From assembly GCA_003116995.1 (NCBI GenBank), contig BDSL01000091.1, forward strand, positions 248,001 through 312,000: DNA of 64,000 nucleotides, read 5' to 3'. Position numbers and translations under genes: made by a program. Positions 28,801-38,955 of this stretch are shown here, in pieces (position 1 is the stretch's first letter; every line of letters starts with the position of its first letter). Source of the stretch: Yamagishiella unicocca. Lineage: Eukaryota > Chlorophyta > Chlorophyceae > Chlamydomonadales > Volvocaceae. The notes under the pieces were generated by a model. It saw nothing but the letters and a program-made list of their open reading frames with translations, was not told the DNA's origin and searched no databases.

Positions 28801-31800
28801 AGCTAAGGAGCCGCTGGGGGGCCGGTACGGCACCCCTAACCGCCTCTGATAGCTGCGCGCAGCGCCGCCGGACTTAAAAACACCCGACGCGTAAAAGCAC
28901 CAATACGCCAGGATTCACTTTCATCGCTGCACGCTTCTCGGCTGTTGCGAAGCCGTGCCCCGCCCGCAAACACGCAGCACTAACTCGCATACTAGCCCCG
29001 TGACGCATTAGCCCCACTTCATCGCGCCCCGTATTAGCCCCGTATTAGCTCCGTACTAGCCCCGTATTAGCCCCGTACTAGCCCCGTGACGGTGTACGGC
29101 GCATTGCTTGGGTATCCGCCACCCACCGCTTACTCAGTACTCCTCTCCCCCCGCCCTCCCTGGTGAACTTCCTGGTGCGCTCAGGTGACCGGCACCGTGG
29201 GCTCGCTGGTTGAGAAGCACAGCGCCGCCATCTCGGCGGAGAAGCGCCAGCGAGACGCGATGAAGCGCCAGGCGACGCAGCTGCTGCAGCAGCAGGTGCG
29301 CCACAACAGAAACCATACAGCACGGAATACGGTGTGCCGCTGAGCCGAATCCGCCCACGTCCGAGTCGCTTCTCCATTTCCCGCCCAACTTTGTCCCACC
29401 GTGACTCCCCGGGCCCCCGCACCCCCCCACACACACATACACTCCCCCCTCCCCCTCTCCCCTCCCTCCCCCCTTCCCCCCGCGCGGGCGCGTCCCGATG
29501 TCTGAAGGCTATGCACCAACTGCATTTCCCCAGTCGCGTTACCGGTTCTTTAATTGTAATCCCCCCTTCCCCCCCCCGCAGTTCACCCGTGGCTCAGAGG
29601 AGCACAAGGCCCAGGTGGAGAACCTGAAGCAGCAGTCCGCCTACTTCCTCACCCGCCGCTCGGAGGAGACGGCCGAGCTCAAGCAGCAGCTGGACTCGCT
29701 CAAGGCAGCAGCGGCATCAGAGAAGGACGCACTGCTGGTGGGGCCGGTGACGCCCGGCGCGACCGCGTGTGTGTGTGTGTGTGTTTTATAAATGCTGAGC
29801 TGGGCCGCGAAGTAGACGTAGCGCGAGGAGACCAAGGAATCCGGAGTCAGTGCGGGGCGCCAATAGTTACCGAAAGAAGCCACAGTGTGTGTGTGTGTTT
29901 CAGTTTTCCGTTATCTGTTTACCGTTAGCCGGGAATTTACCGTTTGTGCGTTTCTGTCCATCCGCCCGTTCACTCTACCAGTCTACGTACCTCCCCCACC
30001 GGCCCCATCCATCCGCCCGCCCGCCGGCATTGACATCGACGGTTAATAATAATGCACTGTATGCGGTGTTCGGCAACGCAACGCAGCCCCGTCCCGTCCC
30101 TCAGCCGCACATCCCTCTCTTTCCATATACATCCCTCTCTTTCCATATACACACACACACACTCTCTTTACCCGCACCCCTCCCCCTGTGTCCCCTCCAG
30201 ACCGAGCTGGATTACCTCGCCAGCTACTCGGAGCGGGTTACGGAGCTAGTACGGCGCATGGAGTCCGGGGTGGTGCCCGTGCACGAGCGCGGTAACGGCG
30301 TCAAGGCCTTCCGACTGCCTCAGCGGGAGAGACCACCACGGCTGGAGAGTAGCCGCCTGGCGGTGCTCAAGGTGGGTTCGGCGGGGGCGGGGGCAAGCGG
30401 GGAGTTGCAAGGAAAACCCGTCTAAAAGGAAAAAAGCGTTAGAAACAGACGCCTGGAGGCGCATGCTGGAGGGGCAAGTGGGGACGGGAAGTGGAGCTGT
30501 TGGCGGGGCGGGGTGGAGGCCGGAGTGGGGCGGGGAGGTGGGAGGGCGAGGCGGGAGGGAGGCTTTGCTAGGGAGGCGCGGGGAGTGGGAGCGCGTGATG
30601 ATCCAGATCCTCATCCATATCCACCGGCCTACCATTCTTTCTTTGTCAGTCCTCACGAGTTTATTACGAGCTTACTACTCTACCTCTTCCCCCCTTCCGA
30701 AGTTTCTCGTTTTAACCCCCCCCCCGCCCTCCGTTTCGTGGTCCGGCCCTATGTCGTGTAACCGTGTCTTCCCATCCTCCCCCTCCCCTCCCCCCCCCAG
30801 CATCACAGCATGCGCCCACAAAATAGTTGTTGTCCGACAGCCATGCGCCAGCTCCACTTCCCATGTCGAGTAACCGGTTATTCTCTGCCCCCCCCCCCCC
30901 CCGCATCCCCTCATCCGCCCCTCCTCCCGCCCCCACCCCCGCACCCCCTCCTCCACAGGAGCGCTCCTGGGAGCTCGCCGACCGCCTCACCGCCCTCAGC
31001 GCCGCCGCCGCCGCCGGCAGCAGCTTCAACCTCAACGGCGGCCCCTCCGCCTCCAGCCTGGGCGGGGCAGCTCCCGCTGCTGGCGGATCCACGGGGCCCA
31101 CCTTCGGCGGCTGGGTGGGCTCCGTCAGCGCCTCGCAGACCTCTCCCGGCCGGGCTGTCAGCGGGGTGATGGGGGTGGGGGGGACCAACGGAACCCACCC
31201 GCTGGGATCCTCCGTCGATCTGGACGCGCTGAGAGCACAGGTGCGGTCTGAAGGCTGGGTGGAAGGGGGGGGGTGCAAGAAAAACCCGTGTACGAAAGAA
31301 AGGAAAACCGTTTAGGAGGCTGGGCGGGGTTTAGGAGGCTGGGGGATATAAGATTTTCCGCGAAGCCACGCCCGACAAACCAAGGACGATGAAGGCGGTG
31401 GTCCGGAGGAGATGGGGGGGGGGGTACGGACGGAAGCAAGATGGCTAAACTGTCAGCACACTGCCGGGAAGGCCGCAACCCACAAGCCAGCGATACGCTC
31501 CTCCGCGGGTGTTGGGCTTTAGGTACCGGGTCCTGCAGGGGGTACGGGTCATCGTAGCCGTGTGGGAGTACCCGACTGAGGCTTGTGCCTGTCCGCCTGT
31601 CCCTCCTCGACCTGGCCTTGTGCCTATCCTGCTGTCCCTCCTCGACCTGGCCTTGTGCCTGTCCTCCTGTCCCAGGTCGAGGCCGAGCTCAAGGCCCAGG
31701 TGACGGCTCAGGTGGTGGGCGACCTGAGCAGCGAGAAGACCGTCGAATACATCCGGGAGCTGGAGGTGGCTGTGAGCAGGTACCGGTCGGAGCTGCAGGT

Positions 31801-32672
31801 GAGCAGGGGGGGTGGGGGGTGAGGTGGCGGCGGGGGCTGGGGCTAGGACTAGGGCGGGAGGTGGGACGGCGGGCACGGCAGGCAGGGGGGTTCCCTCATG
31901 CCTTCCCTGCCACCCCCTTCCGATCATCTCTTACCTACCTGCCACCCAAGGCCCCACTCCTCTTCTCATTCCTCCTACGTACGCCGCCGCCCCCCCGCCC
32001 CCGTCGTACCTCCGGCACACACACATACACACACAAACTTAAAACACACAAACACACGCCATCCACATCCGTGGGCCATCCCAACCCTCCCTCCCTCGCC
32101 CCTCCCCACCCTCCCCTTCCACTCCTCCCTGCCGCGCGCCTCCAGGCCGAGAAGAAGCGGGGCGCAGAGATGGCTGTGGCGCTGCGCTCCGTGCAGCGCC
32201 AGCACAACCGTCCCGAGAGCCCCATCAACAAGGCCATGGCGGCTCACACGCCAGCCGGCACCATCAAGCTGGCACCCACGTGGGGTATGGGGCACACCAC
32301 GCCGAGGGGAGGCCTCGTGGGCGCCTCACGGCCCGCCACGGCGGGCGTGGTGGGCCTTATGTCGCTGGGTGAAGTGTCGGCGGGGTCAGGCGGGAGGTCT
32401 TCAGGTGGGTGAAATTGGAGGGGTGGGGAGGACCGGGGGAGGGGGCGGGGAGCCGGGGCCCGCTGGGGCCGGGGGCTGGGGTTAGAAGCCTGTGTTTTGA
32501 TACCGCGTTGCTTGGTGAAGCCAACCATGGCTTGTGTTCCTCCAACCGCCCTCCCCCCCCACCTCCCCCACCTTCCCCACCGCCCGCAGCCCCCAACTCG
32601 GCTCGCCGCCCCACCACCTCCATGGCCAATCTGACCAGCAGCTTCCGGGAAAACAGCATGGTCATACCCTGA
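22899..32672 (+). CDS. Kinesin with N-terminal motor and coiled-coil tail
   Basis: Eighteen phased exons give 1079 residues: 22899-23371, 23591-23855, 24484-24628, 24866-24939, 25330-25392, 25972-26316, 26597-26977, 27253-27342, 27749-27829, 28402-28455, 28711-28794, 29185-29295, 29582-29737, 30201-30371, 30959-31240, 31676-31798, 32146-32404 and 32590-32672. The ATP P-loop GHTGSGKT is at 87-94, switch I VSSRSH at 271-276, switch II DLAGSE at 301-306 and HVPFRDAKLT at 379-388. The motor ends near 432 (LATLQFATRCMNN). Gly-rich linkers, then many heptad segments (LESQIRKLESQLAQA, VENLKQQSAYF) and a disordered basic end follow. It walks on microtubules by ATP hydrolysis. Oddities: the Asn normally three residues before SSRSH is Leu (CPLDVSSRSH), and about 38 Ser/Ala/Gly residues (341-378) are inserted at the loop L12 position. 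The family is not certain. From memory it might be the flagellar kinesin-like FAP125 of C. reinhardtii. Confidence 0.93.
24307..24473 (+). repeat. About 60-bp tandem repeat in kinesin intron 2
   Basis: Three copies of a block with TGTAACCGGGTCCTTACGTC followed by CCTCCC...TACATTGCTGCAC, ending at the exon 3 acceptor. Each copy contains the R2 core TGTCGTGTAACCGG or a variant, so an R2-type element has been amplified in place. Confidence 0.85.
25752..25936 (+). repeat. 16-17-bp C-rich minisatellite in kinesin intron 5
   Basis: About eleven copies of CCCCCCAACCCGCACT or CCCCCCAACTCCCACT, ending about 35 bp before the exon 6 acceptor. Confidence 0.9.
26330..26575 (+). repeat. Inverted telomere-like repeats in kinesin intron 6
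   Basis: Fourteen bases after the donor the intron has TTTAGGGTTTAGGGG (26330-26344), then decayed TTTTCTAAGGG units. Near the acceptor (26531-26575) it has CCCTAAACCCTAAAACCCTA and further CCCTAAA units. The two blocks are complementary. Confidence 0.85.
27418..27565 (+). repeat. 22-bp minisatellite in kinesin intron 8
   Basis: About seven copies of GCCATAGCGGCACTGCCAGT plus CT, with single-base changes and one deletion. Confidence 0.9.
28241..28370 (+). repeat. Dispersed repeat R3, two copies in kinesin intron 9
   Basis: GGTTTGTCGGCCGTGGATTC with flanks (28311-28370), and a partial copy at 28241-28282. A full copy is at 24023-24090 in intron 2, and an inverted one at 31345-31406 in intron 15 (CCCGACAAACCAAGG). 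Confidence 0.8.
28993..29090 (+). repeat. AGCCCCGTATT/ACT repeat in kinesin intron 11
   Basis: Short degenerate units of TAGCCCCGTATTAGCCCCGT type are repeated about nine times. Confidence 0.8.
29765..29812 (+). repeat. Dispersed repeat R4 ((TG)n plus ATGCTGAGCTG)
   Basis: A TG run, then TTTTATAAATGCTGAGCTGG and GCCGCGAAG. The inverted form lies at 19792-19836 in DXR intron 9 (CTTCGCGGCTCAGCTCAGCA) and a third copy at 979-1012 in the Hsp70-like gene. Confidence 0.75.
30751..30890 (+). repeat. Dispersed repeat R2, two copies in kinesin intron 14
   Basis: ATGTCGTGTAACCGTGTCTT (30751-30770) and CATGTCGAGTAACCGGTTAT (from 30862) both precede C-rich tracts towards the acceptor. Inverted copies are at 45141-45174 (ATAACCGGTTACACGACATG) and 2301-2341; other direct ones are at 19873-19900 and 29521-29552. 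Confidence 0.75.
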
Positions 32673-32698
32673 GGCGCCCCCTCCCGGGTAAGGCCATT

Positions 32699-32802
32699 TT
32701 GACAGTACGGCACTGGCGTCCGATAGTACGACACTGGCCGCTGACAGTATGATGCGGGCGTCTGACGGTACGACACTGGCATCTGACAGTACGACACTGG
32801 GG
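32699..32802 (+). repeat. About 24-bp repeat in kinesin 3' UTR
   Basis: About five copies of a unit close to GACAGTACGGCACTGGCGTC, each with a GTACG(G/A)CA core. They start about 27 bp after the kinesin stop codon. Confidence 0.8.
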
Positions 32803-33940
32803 CCGGCTTCACGACGTGACGGCGTGATCCTCATAGGGGGCCGCGAGCAGCAGCGCCATATCGAGGAGCGAGCGCGCCACGATATTCAGGGTCCAAGGCC
32901 GCTTTTGGATTCTTGCGTCGAGGGTCGCTTGGGTGTGGCATTCGCGCTTGGGTCGCGTATTGCAGAGAGGGGTTGGGGTCGGGGGTGTCTGTGTGACCCT
33001 GCCTGACCAAGGCAGGAGGACGGAGCAAGTCACATGCGGCAGCGGTGTTCTCCCCGCCCCGCTGGTCCTGGGCCAGTTTGCGCTCCCACGACGCCGAACT
33101 GTTTTTTGTGTATGTTGGGTGATGGAGTTGATTACGGTATACGTAAACGGTGTTTGGATGACCCCGAGGAGGGGCAACTGGGCGTAGGCAGGGCGGGTGG
33201 GGTGGGGTGGAGGAGGGATCGTGCGCGCATTTGGCGGGGGAAAGCTTTTTAACTCGTAGCAAACCAGGTTGAAGTTGAGCGGCGGACACATACGCCAGTT
33301 GTGTTGGAGGCGCTTCGAAAGAGCGGGTCTGGCAAACCAGGCGGACGCGAGTTGCGGTGATTGTGTTGGTCGATTGAAGGCATATCAATTTCCGAGTTGC
33401 TTGCGTTGACATGACAGTTTCTTGAAAAATTTGCGCAATCCTGCCATAATGGGCTGCGTGATGTCGTATTGCCATGGTCGAGGGCAGTCAACGGTTTCAC
33501 CAATGCGGGACCTTCTGCGCCCATGCACCTTGCTGCGGTGAGTATTCGTTCAGCGGCCTCAGTTGCAGAATAAGTGTTTTTAATGCGATTTCTGTCTGCA
33601 TCCTCAGTCATCCAAATCGTACGTTGTATCCCTGCCGAACCATTGGCGCATGCAACAATGCAAGTACCTTGGCAGGACCCCTGGGTCGGCTCTGCTTACT
33701 GCTAACTTGTCCTTGAGCACTGCAGTTGGCATGCTATGCCCCAGGCTAGTGTAACATGAGAAAGCTGCGCACGGGCTTGCTGACACCTCGTGAGGAGTGT
33801 CCGTAGTAGAGTTAAGTTGCACTGGTTACTCGCATGTGTTCCACCCCGTCCACAATTAACCACTTTGCGTGAAGATGACCAATGTAGGATACGGTGGCCA
33901 ACTGGAACGCACGACACAGGAGTTAACGACGCATTGAACG

Positions 33941-33945
33941 TTACA
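33941..33945 (-). terminator. Candidate TGTAA polyadenylation signal for petM
   Basis: TGTAA on the minus strand, 177 bases past the petM stop, a usual distance for volvocine 3' ends. Confidence 0.5.
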
Positions 33946-34121
33946 GCCGGACGTGCGATGGCGTAAAACCGCACGCCGGTAAAATAAGCCATCCGGCTGG
34001 TTACCCCAAAATTACGCTCCATGCGCCCTGCTGGTCAGCGCAACCGGTGTGATCAACGCTGTTCAGCGACCCCCAAGTCCCAATGGCACCCCCCCACAAC
34101 ACGCGCACAAAGACTGCTTGC

Positions 34122-34714
34122 TTAGAGCTTGCCCTCCTCAACCAGCGACTCCACGCGGAGCAGGACGAAGCCAATGGCCAGGCCCTGCAGTAGCACACAG
34201 ACGAGTGCGTCAGCAAGTTTACGCAGAATTGACATTTCAGCAAAAGCCGCCGTGGGCGAAGCTGAGAGCAAACCACATTAGACAGTGACTCAAGAAAACA
34301 CTGCGATGAATGGAAATGTATGTAACATATTGAGCGAGGAGAACTTGAAGCGCCGCGTATACCCACCACGAGCGTCATGCCGACCATGGTCAGGGCAGTG
34401 CCGGCAATGAAGCCGGCCTCGTCAGCCAGCATGGCCAGCTCGTTGACAGCCATGGTGGCCACGCCCCGGCTAGGAGCAGGGGCCTTCTGGCCCACAGTCC
34501 TGTACGCAGAGCAAAGAGCGAAGACTCAGCAAAAGTCCAAAAAGCTACGGCGCGGCGCCATATCAGCTGGGTCCCGCCACAAATAGAATTGATGGTAAGC
34601 CATATGGTACCTGAGGGTGGGGCGGACAGCTGGCCGGGCAGCAGCGACGCGGGTGGTCGAGCTGCGGGGAGCAGCGACGCCGCTGCAGGCGGTGCGAGCC
34701 AGGGACATGGCCAT
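34122..34714 (-). CDS. PETM: Cytochrome b6f complex subunit PetM (subunit VII), plastid precursor
   Basis: Exons are 34714-34611, 34499-34367 and 34184-34122. Phases close to give 99 residues. Residues 1 to about 60 form a chloroplast transit peptide with a bipartite look: an Arg/Ser/Ala-rich stretch (RVAAARPAVRPTLR) followed by a thylakoid-type segment ending MAVNELAMLA. The mature part starts near DEAGFIAG and has one membrane helix (IAGTALTMVGMTLVGLAIGF) and the tail LRVESLVEEGKL. As I recall it, this is almost the same as mature PetM of C. reinhardtii. PetM is a small single-span subunit of cytochrome b6f, which moves electrons between photosystems II and I and pumps protons. The gene is convergent with the kinesin upstream. 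The start ATG is at 34714; no better upstream ATG is in frame. Confidence 0.95.
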
Positions 34715-36323
34715 CTCTGCTGGTAGATAAAAAGAGATGAGAGGTGACTGTCTGGCTAGCCTGAGAATGCGTGCAGCATCTTGGCTACCGCGGGCCGATA
34801 AGCTCCAATCTCCGCAAGGCCCCCTGTCGTACTTTTTAGCTTCAGCTGCGAAGCCTTGAACGAGCTTGAACAAGATGTTGATGAAATATTCATGCATTTT
34901 TCAATGCGTCAGAGGGCTGAAGACTTCTTCGAGCGCTGGACTAACTTTGTTCGCTGTTGAAAGCCGTAAAAGACCTGTGTACACACGCTACAGCGTTCGC
35001 AGTATGTCACATTTTCGTATAGCATGAAATATAGCGACGCCGTTGGCACGTTGGCTTTGCGGTAGTTCCTGACCCGCGGGGCTGACAGTCAGTAGTGTGA
35101 TCCCGCATGTGCATGGGAGATTCTCACCTGCCGCAATAACTAAGTTTGTGTCCAAATTCTGGGCAACGCATTGTGCAACCATTAGCAGCTTCAATCCAAA
35201 CGCTGGCATTATTGGGTGTTTCAACGTTACCAGTACCTGCGTCCCTACGGTCCAAAATATTTGCAAGGCACTAATTACACTAGGTCGCAGAACGTTGCAA
35301 GGTATCAGGGCGTCGGAGATACCGGTACAATCTCGCCTACACCGTAATACGGCATAGAGATGAAGTACAACTTGTTCCTGATTGACATTGTGGCAATTCA
35401 TTGGCGGCTGAGTGACGTGTCAATGGAGACTACCTGATGTGGCCTTACAACTGCCGTAAGACTTTGCTACGTTTGTAGGGCTGGCTAGGGCTCCACGAAG
35501 CACACGGCACAGGATTTCAAGCACCGCCTCCCATCTGGTTTTCTTCGCGAAGCATCTCACTCACTCCCGGCACAGAATCCAGCAAGATGTTGTGAGGCAA
35601 TGACGGCACCAACCAGCATAAACGATCATGTCCCGCATGCGTGCGCAGCACAAGAGGGGTACGAGCGCGTGTCGTGATTTAAGCAATGTTTTGGCTTGCG
35701 GACGTGGTTTGCCATCAGCTCCTTCCTCACCTTTCCACCAGCACAGGATGCCCCAGCCGGGCCTGCTTACCAATCGCTCTAAAGGGCCGCAGGCGTGATA
35801 CTTGCACAAGAGTTGCGACAATACTCTGAATCCTATGGCGCCAGGCGTTCATATGCATGTCAGCTTGGACGCGACGGGTGCGTGCGCGTGAAAGAGTCCA
35901 CAGCCCGTCATAGCCCCCGCAGCCCCGCGGGTCGCCACAATTCGAGCCACGGCCGCGGCCTACAATGGCAGTATAGGGAGAGCAGAGGGTCAAGGACAAC
36001 GTTTACGGAGAGCATGACATCACATCTCATCATAAAGCGTAACAGTGCCGGCCAAGACCAAGGAGGGTACGGACCCCAAAATGCCTGCAGATTGCAAGAC
36101 GCGCAGCCAGTCTTTACATACTGCCAGATTCCTTTATAAGACAGTGCGTTAGATTACTTCGGGCTCTATCAAACAAGGTACAATTTGAAACCGACAGCTT
36201 CTACTTGCTGCGCTCAAGTATGCAACTTTGCAAATAAACATACCGGTTTGGACCTGGGAATAGGAACCAGCCCTGGGCCCTTGGGGGCCCATTGGCGCTC
36301 TGGCTCCAAGCTCCTGCCATACC
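34715..36323. other. petM-rhomboid divergent intergenic region
   Basis: 1.6 kb, AT-richer than the genes, holding the petM promoter and the upstream region of the rhomboid-like gene. A minus-strand frame of 137 codons (35401-34988) begins at a real ATG (MNCHNVNQEQVVLHLYAVLR), but I recognise nothing in it. No tRNA, clear TATA box or repeat array was seen. Confidence 0.45.
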
Positions 36324-38955
36324 ATGTGCGACCCCTGGCCAGCGACAGCGCCATTTCCTAGGAATGTGGAACTGCGACAGGTTCAATGGATCTCCCCATA
36401 CTATAACAGAACAGGCTTCCTGCGCCTGCGAGGAGGTGCCTGTGTGGCCGTAGCCTGGAAATCGCCAATGTCACGTCGCCCAACCGGAGTGCCGAGACCC
36501 TTGCACGCCACCATCACGGGTGCCTTAAATAACAACAAACAGCCTTCTCCCGGCAGCGATGCCTCCGGGGACAGCGTTGCGGGCCTGGCCAAGTCGTTGC
36601 TGCGCGACGTGGTAGCTGGTAGGTGCCCCCATGTCTGGCTGTTCCTCCCCGCGAGCGAGTAGGATCAAGATTACAGACGAACTCCATCCATAGGGGCTAG
36701 CATTCCGCGACGTATGTACTGTGCACGTGCGTGTGTTGCATATAGCAGTTGGGTGTAACAGGGCGGAAGGGGGTACCCTCCCATTTTACTGCCTGCGCAG
36801 TACAGCGCACAGCAACGCTTAGAAGAGTCTGCGCAAATGTCAATTAGGGATGGTTGCAAGCCGCGGAATGGTTCAGGGGCAACGAGCAGCTCCCCTCTCC
36901 CGTGTTCTATATGCCGACCCACGGGTTTCCTCTCAACCCCTTCGGTGCTCACAGAGATAGGCGCTCGCGATGAGCGTGACACCATCGCCCCCCAGACAGC
37001 TATCCTGCGCGTACGTAGAGCCTCGACCGCGTCGCGGTCTTGCTTGTCGTGCCCTGTAGCTACCGCACCCCAGGTGTGCAGTCCACGAACGCAAGCAGAT
37101 CCCGACCCAGATCGTGCTACGTACCTCATGGCTCTATCCCCCTCGCCTCGCCACTCATTCACCACTCACACCCGCCAGGACTCTCCGCCACCAGCACCCG
37201 CACCAGCGCCACCAGCACCAGCCTCCGCGCCGGCGTTGCGCCCCTCCCTGAGGACATGCGCAGCCCGTCGTACGCCATCGCCGCCGCCAACACTGTCGTA
37301 TTCCTGGCCTGCGCGCTGGTGCCGCTGCTGCCCGCCGCCACCGTGCTGCTCAACCACCGGCAGCCGCAGGCGTGGCAGGTCCTCACGTCTTGCTTCGCGC
37401 ACCCCAGCTTGGAGGGCCTTATGCACTGCGTCTTCTTCACCTACGTATTTGGCCGGGTGGTGGAGCGCAACCACGGCATGGTGGCCACGTGGGCTGTGTA
37501 CGTCACGTGTGGGGCGGGTGAGTGTGTTTTGGGTTTGGGGATTTGGGCTGGGGCAATGAAGGGGCGGGAGGGGAAGTAGAGTGGGTCGCTGATGCTACTC
37601 AAGAAGTTGCGTGCCGAAGGGCGCCGGGGAAGCCAGCGCAAGTAAATGCGTGGATCCACTTGACAGTGGGTCCAGATGTACGTGGGCTAATGCCGTAAAC
37701 ACTGCAGTGACAGGTGGGGGTGGGAGTTCCCTCGGCTGCGCGGTCCGCCTCCCCCCCTTCCGTGTCCCTCGCCCCTACTCATCCGCTGCACTCAGCCCTC
37801 AGCCCGCTCTCCCCCTCCCGCTTCCTCAGCTGCCGCTGCGCTGGCCTGGTGGATGCTTCCCGCCAAGGCGGGGTTGCTGTCCTCAGCTGCTCCCGCGGCG
37901 GCCTGGGGCCTGTTCCTGGTGGGCGTGGCGCTGCCCCGCCTAGCCAAGAAGCCGCTGGAGGTGGCCTGCCTGGCGCCCTTCGCCCTGGCCGCGACTACCA
38001 CGCGGTCCGTGCCTTGGGGTCGGATTCGGGCTGCTTGTCCTACGGCGGGAGCGGGAGGAAGAGAGAGCGGGAATTGAAGGCGGCTGGATTCGATCTGGGT
38101 CGGATGGCATTCGATCTGGGTCGGATGGGTCGGGGCGAGAGGGAAGGACGGCAGCAGGGCACCGGCGTGAGGGATGCTTGTCTGGGCCTCTCGAGGACGA
38201 CTCGGTATCAGTCCCCCCTTGCGCATTCCCTACCACTTTTACCTCCTGAGTCGCAGTCCCCCCCCCTCTCGGGCTCGTCCAGCACTGCGCACTCCTTACG
38301 TCAACACGGGGTCCAACCAGAAACAGCACACCTCCCTTCGGCTTGGCGCTCTTTCTCGTTTGACTGGCTCAGGCTGCGCCCCGGCTCTCCTGCGGTTCAG
38401 CGCCGGGCCCCAGACGTCCTCCTCTGTCCTTGCACGATTTCCTCGCACTACCGCTAGTTCCCCCGCCCTCTCCCGCTATCCCATTTCCTGCTGCCGTTTC
38501 CGCCGCTGCAGCTACTCCCCCCTGGCCACCTCCCTGGTCCATGACGGCACACCGGTGGGCCACCTGGTGCACCTGGCGGGGGCGTCGCTGGCTGCGGGGC
38601 TGGCGAGCCTGGTGCTGGGGCTGGTGGAGGGCTGGCAGGAGGAGACCGAGCGCAGGCGGCGGGAAGCGCAGCGGCAGGTGGGTGGGGGCGCCAGGGGGCG
38701 GGTTGCGGGGACTGTGCAGGGCAATGAAGGCCTAGTTGACAGTATTGAGGGTACTTGGGGGGATCACAGGGTTTCCTGTCGGGTGCAGCTGGCGCCTGAC
38801 AGACATGTAGGGCGTGCAGCAGACGGAAGAAAATCGTCCGCCACCACCCGGCCCCGGCGCCGCAGGCCGAGGCTGCAAGCCAGGAGGCGGCGGTCAATCG
38901 CATGATCAACGCAGCCAGCCAGGCGGCGGCTCAGATCGGCAAGAAGCTCATATGA
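36324..38955 (+). CDS. Rhomboid-like membrane protein, probably without protease activity
   Basis: Exons are 36324-36618, 37179-37517, 37830-38004, 38512-38677 and 38866-38955, giving 354 residues with phases closed. The donor after exon 3 (CG|GTCCGT) is weak. The start could be the ATG at 36324 or the later in-frame one at 36469 (MSRRPTGVPRPLHATITGAL). Either leaves an Arg/Ser/Thr-rich leader fit for plastid or mitochondrial import. The membrane core has VVFLACALVPLLPAATVLLN, WQVLTSCFAHPSLEGLMHCV, FFTYVFGRVVERNHG and, near the end, GHLVHLAGASLAAGLASLVL, in the order of rhomboid helices. The His in GHLVHLAGA fits the catalytic His, but the helix that should carry GxSG reads SSAAPAAAWGL, so the serine is missing. 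The tail EETERRRREAQRQAEAA is charged and helical. The role is unknown; by family it would be a pseudoprotease that binds membrane proteins. Confidence 0.75.

Larger units (their letters stand above)
32673..34121. other. Kinesin-petM intergenic region (convergent)
   Basis: It begins with kinesin 3' UTR and a tandem repeat at 32699-32802. From about 33240 the DNA becomes AT-richer. A TGTAA at 33750-33754 is 1.1 kb past the kinesin stop and I do not assign it with confidence. A minus-strand frame (33611-33249, TEDADRNRIKNTYSATEAAE...) looks mildly coding-like, but I recognise nothing and it has no clear start. Confidence 0.45.
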
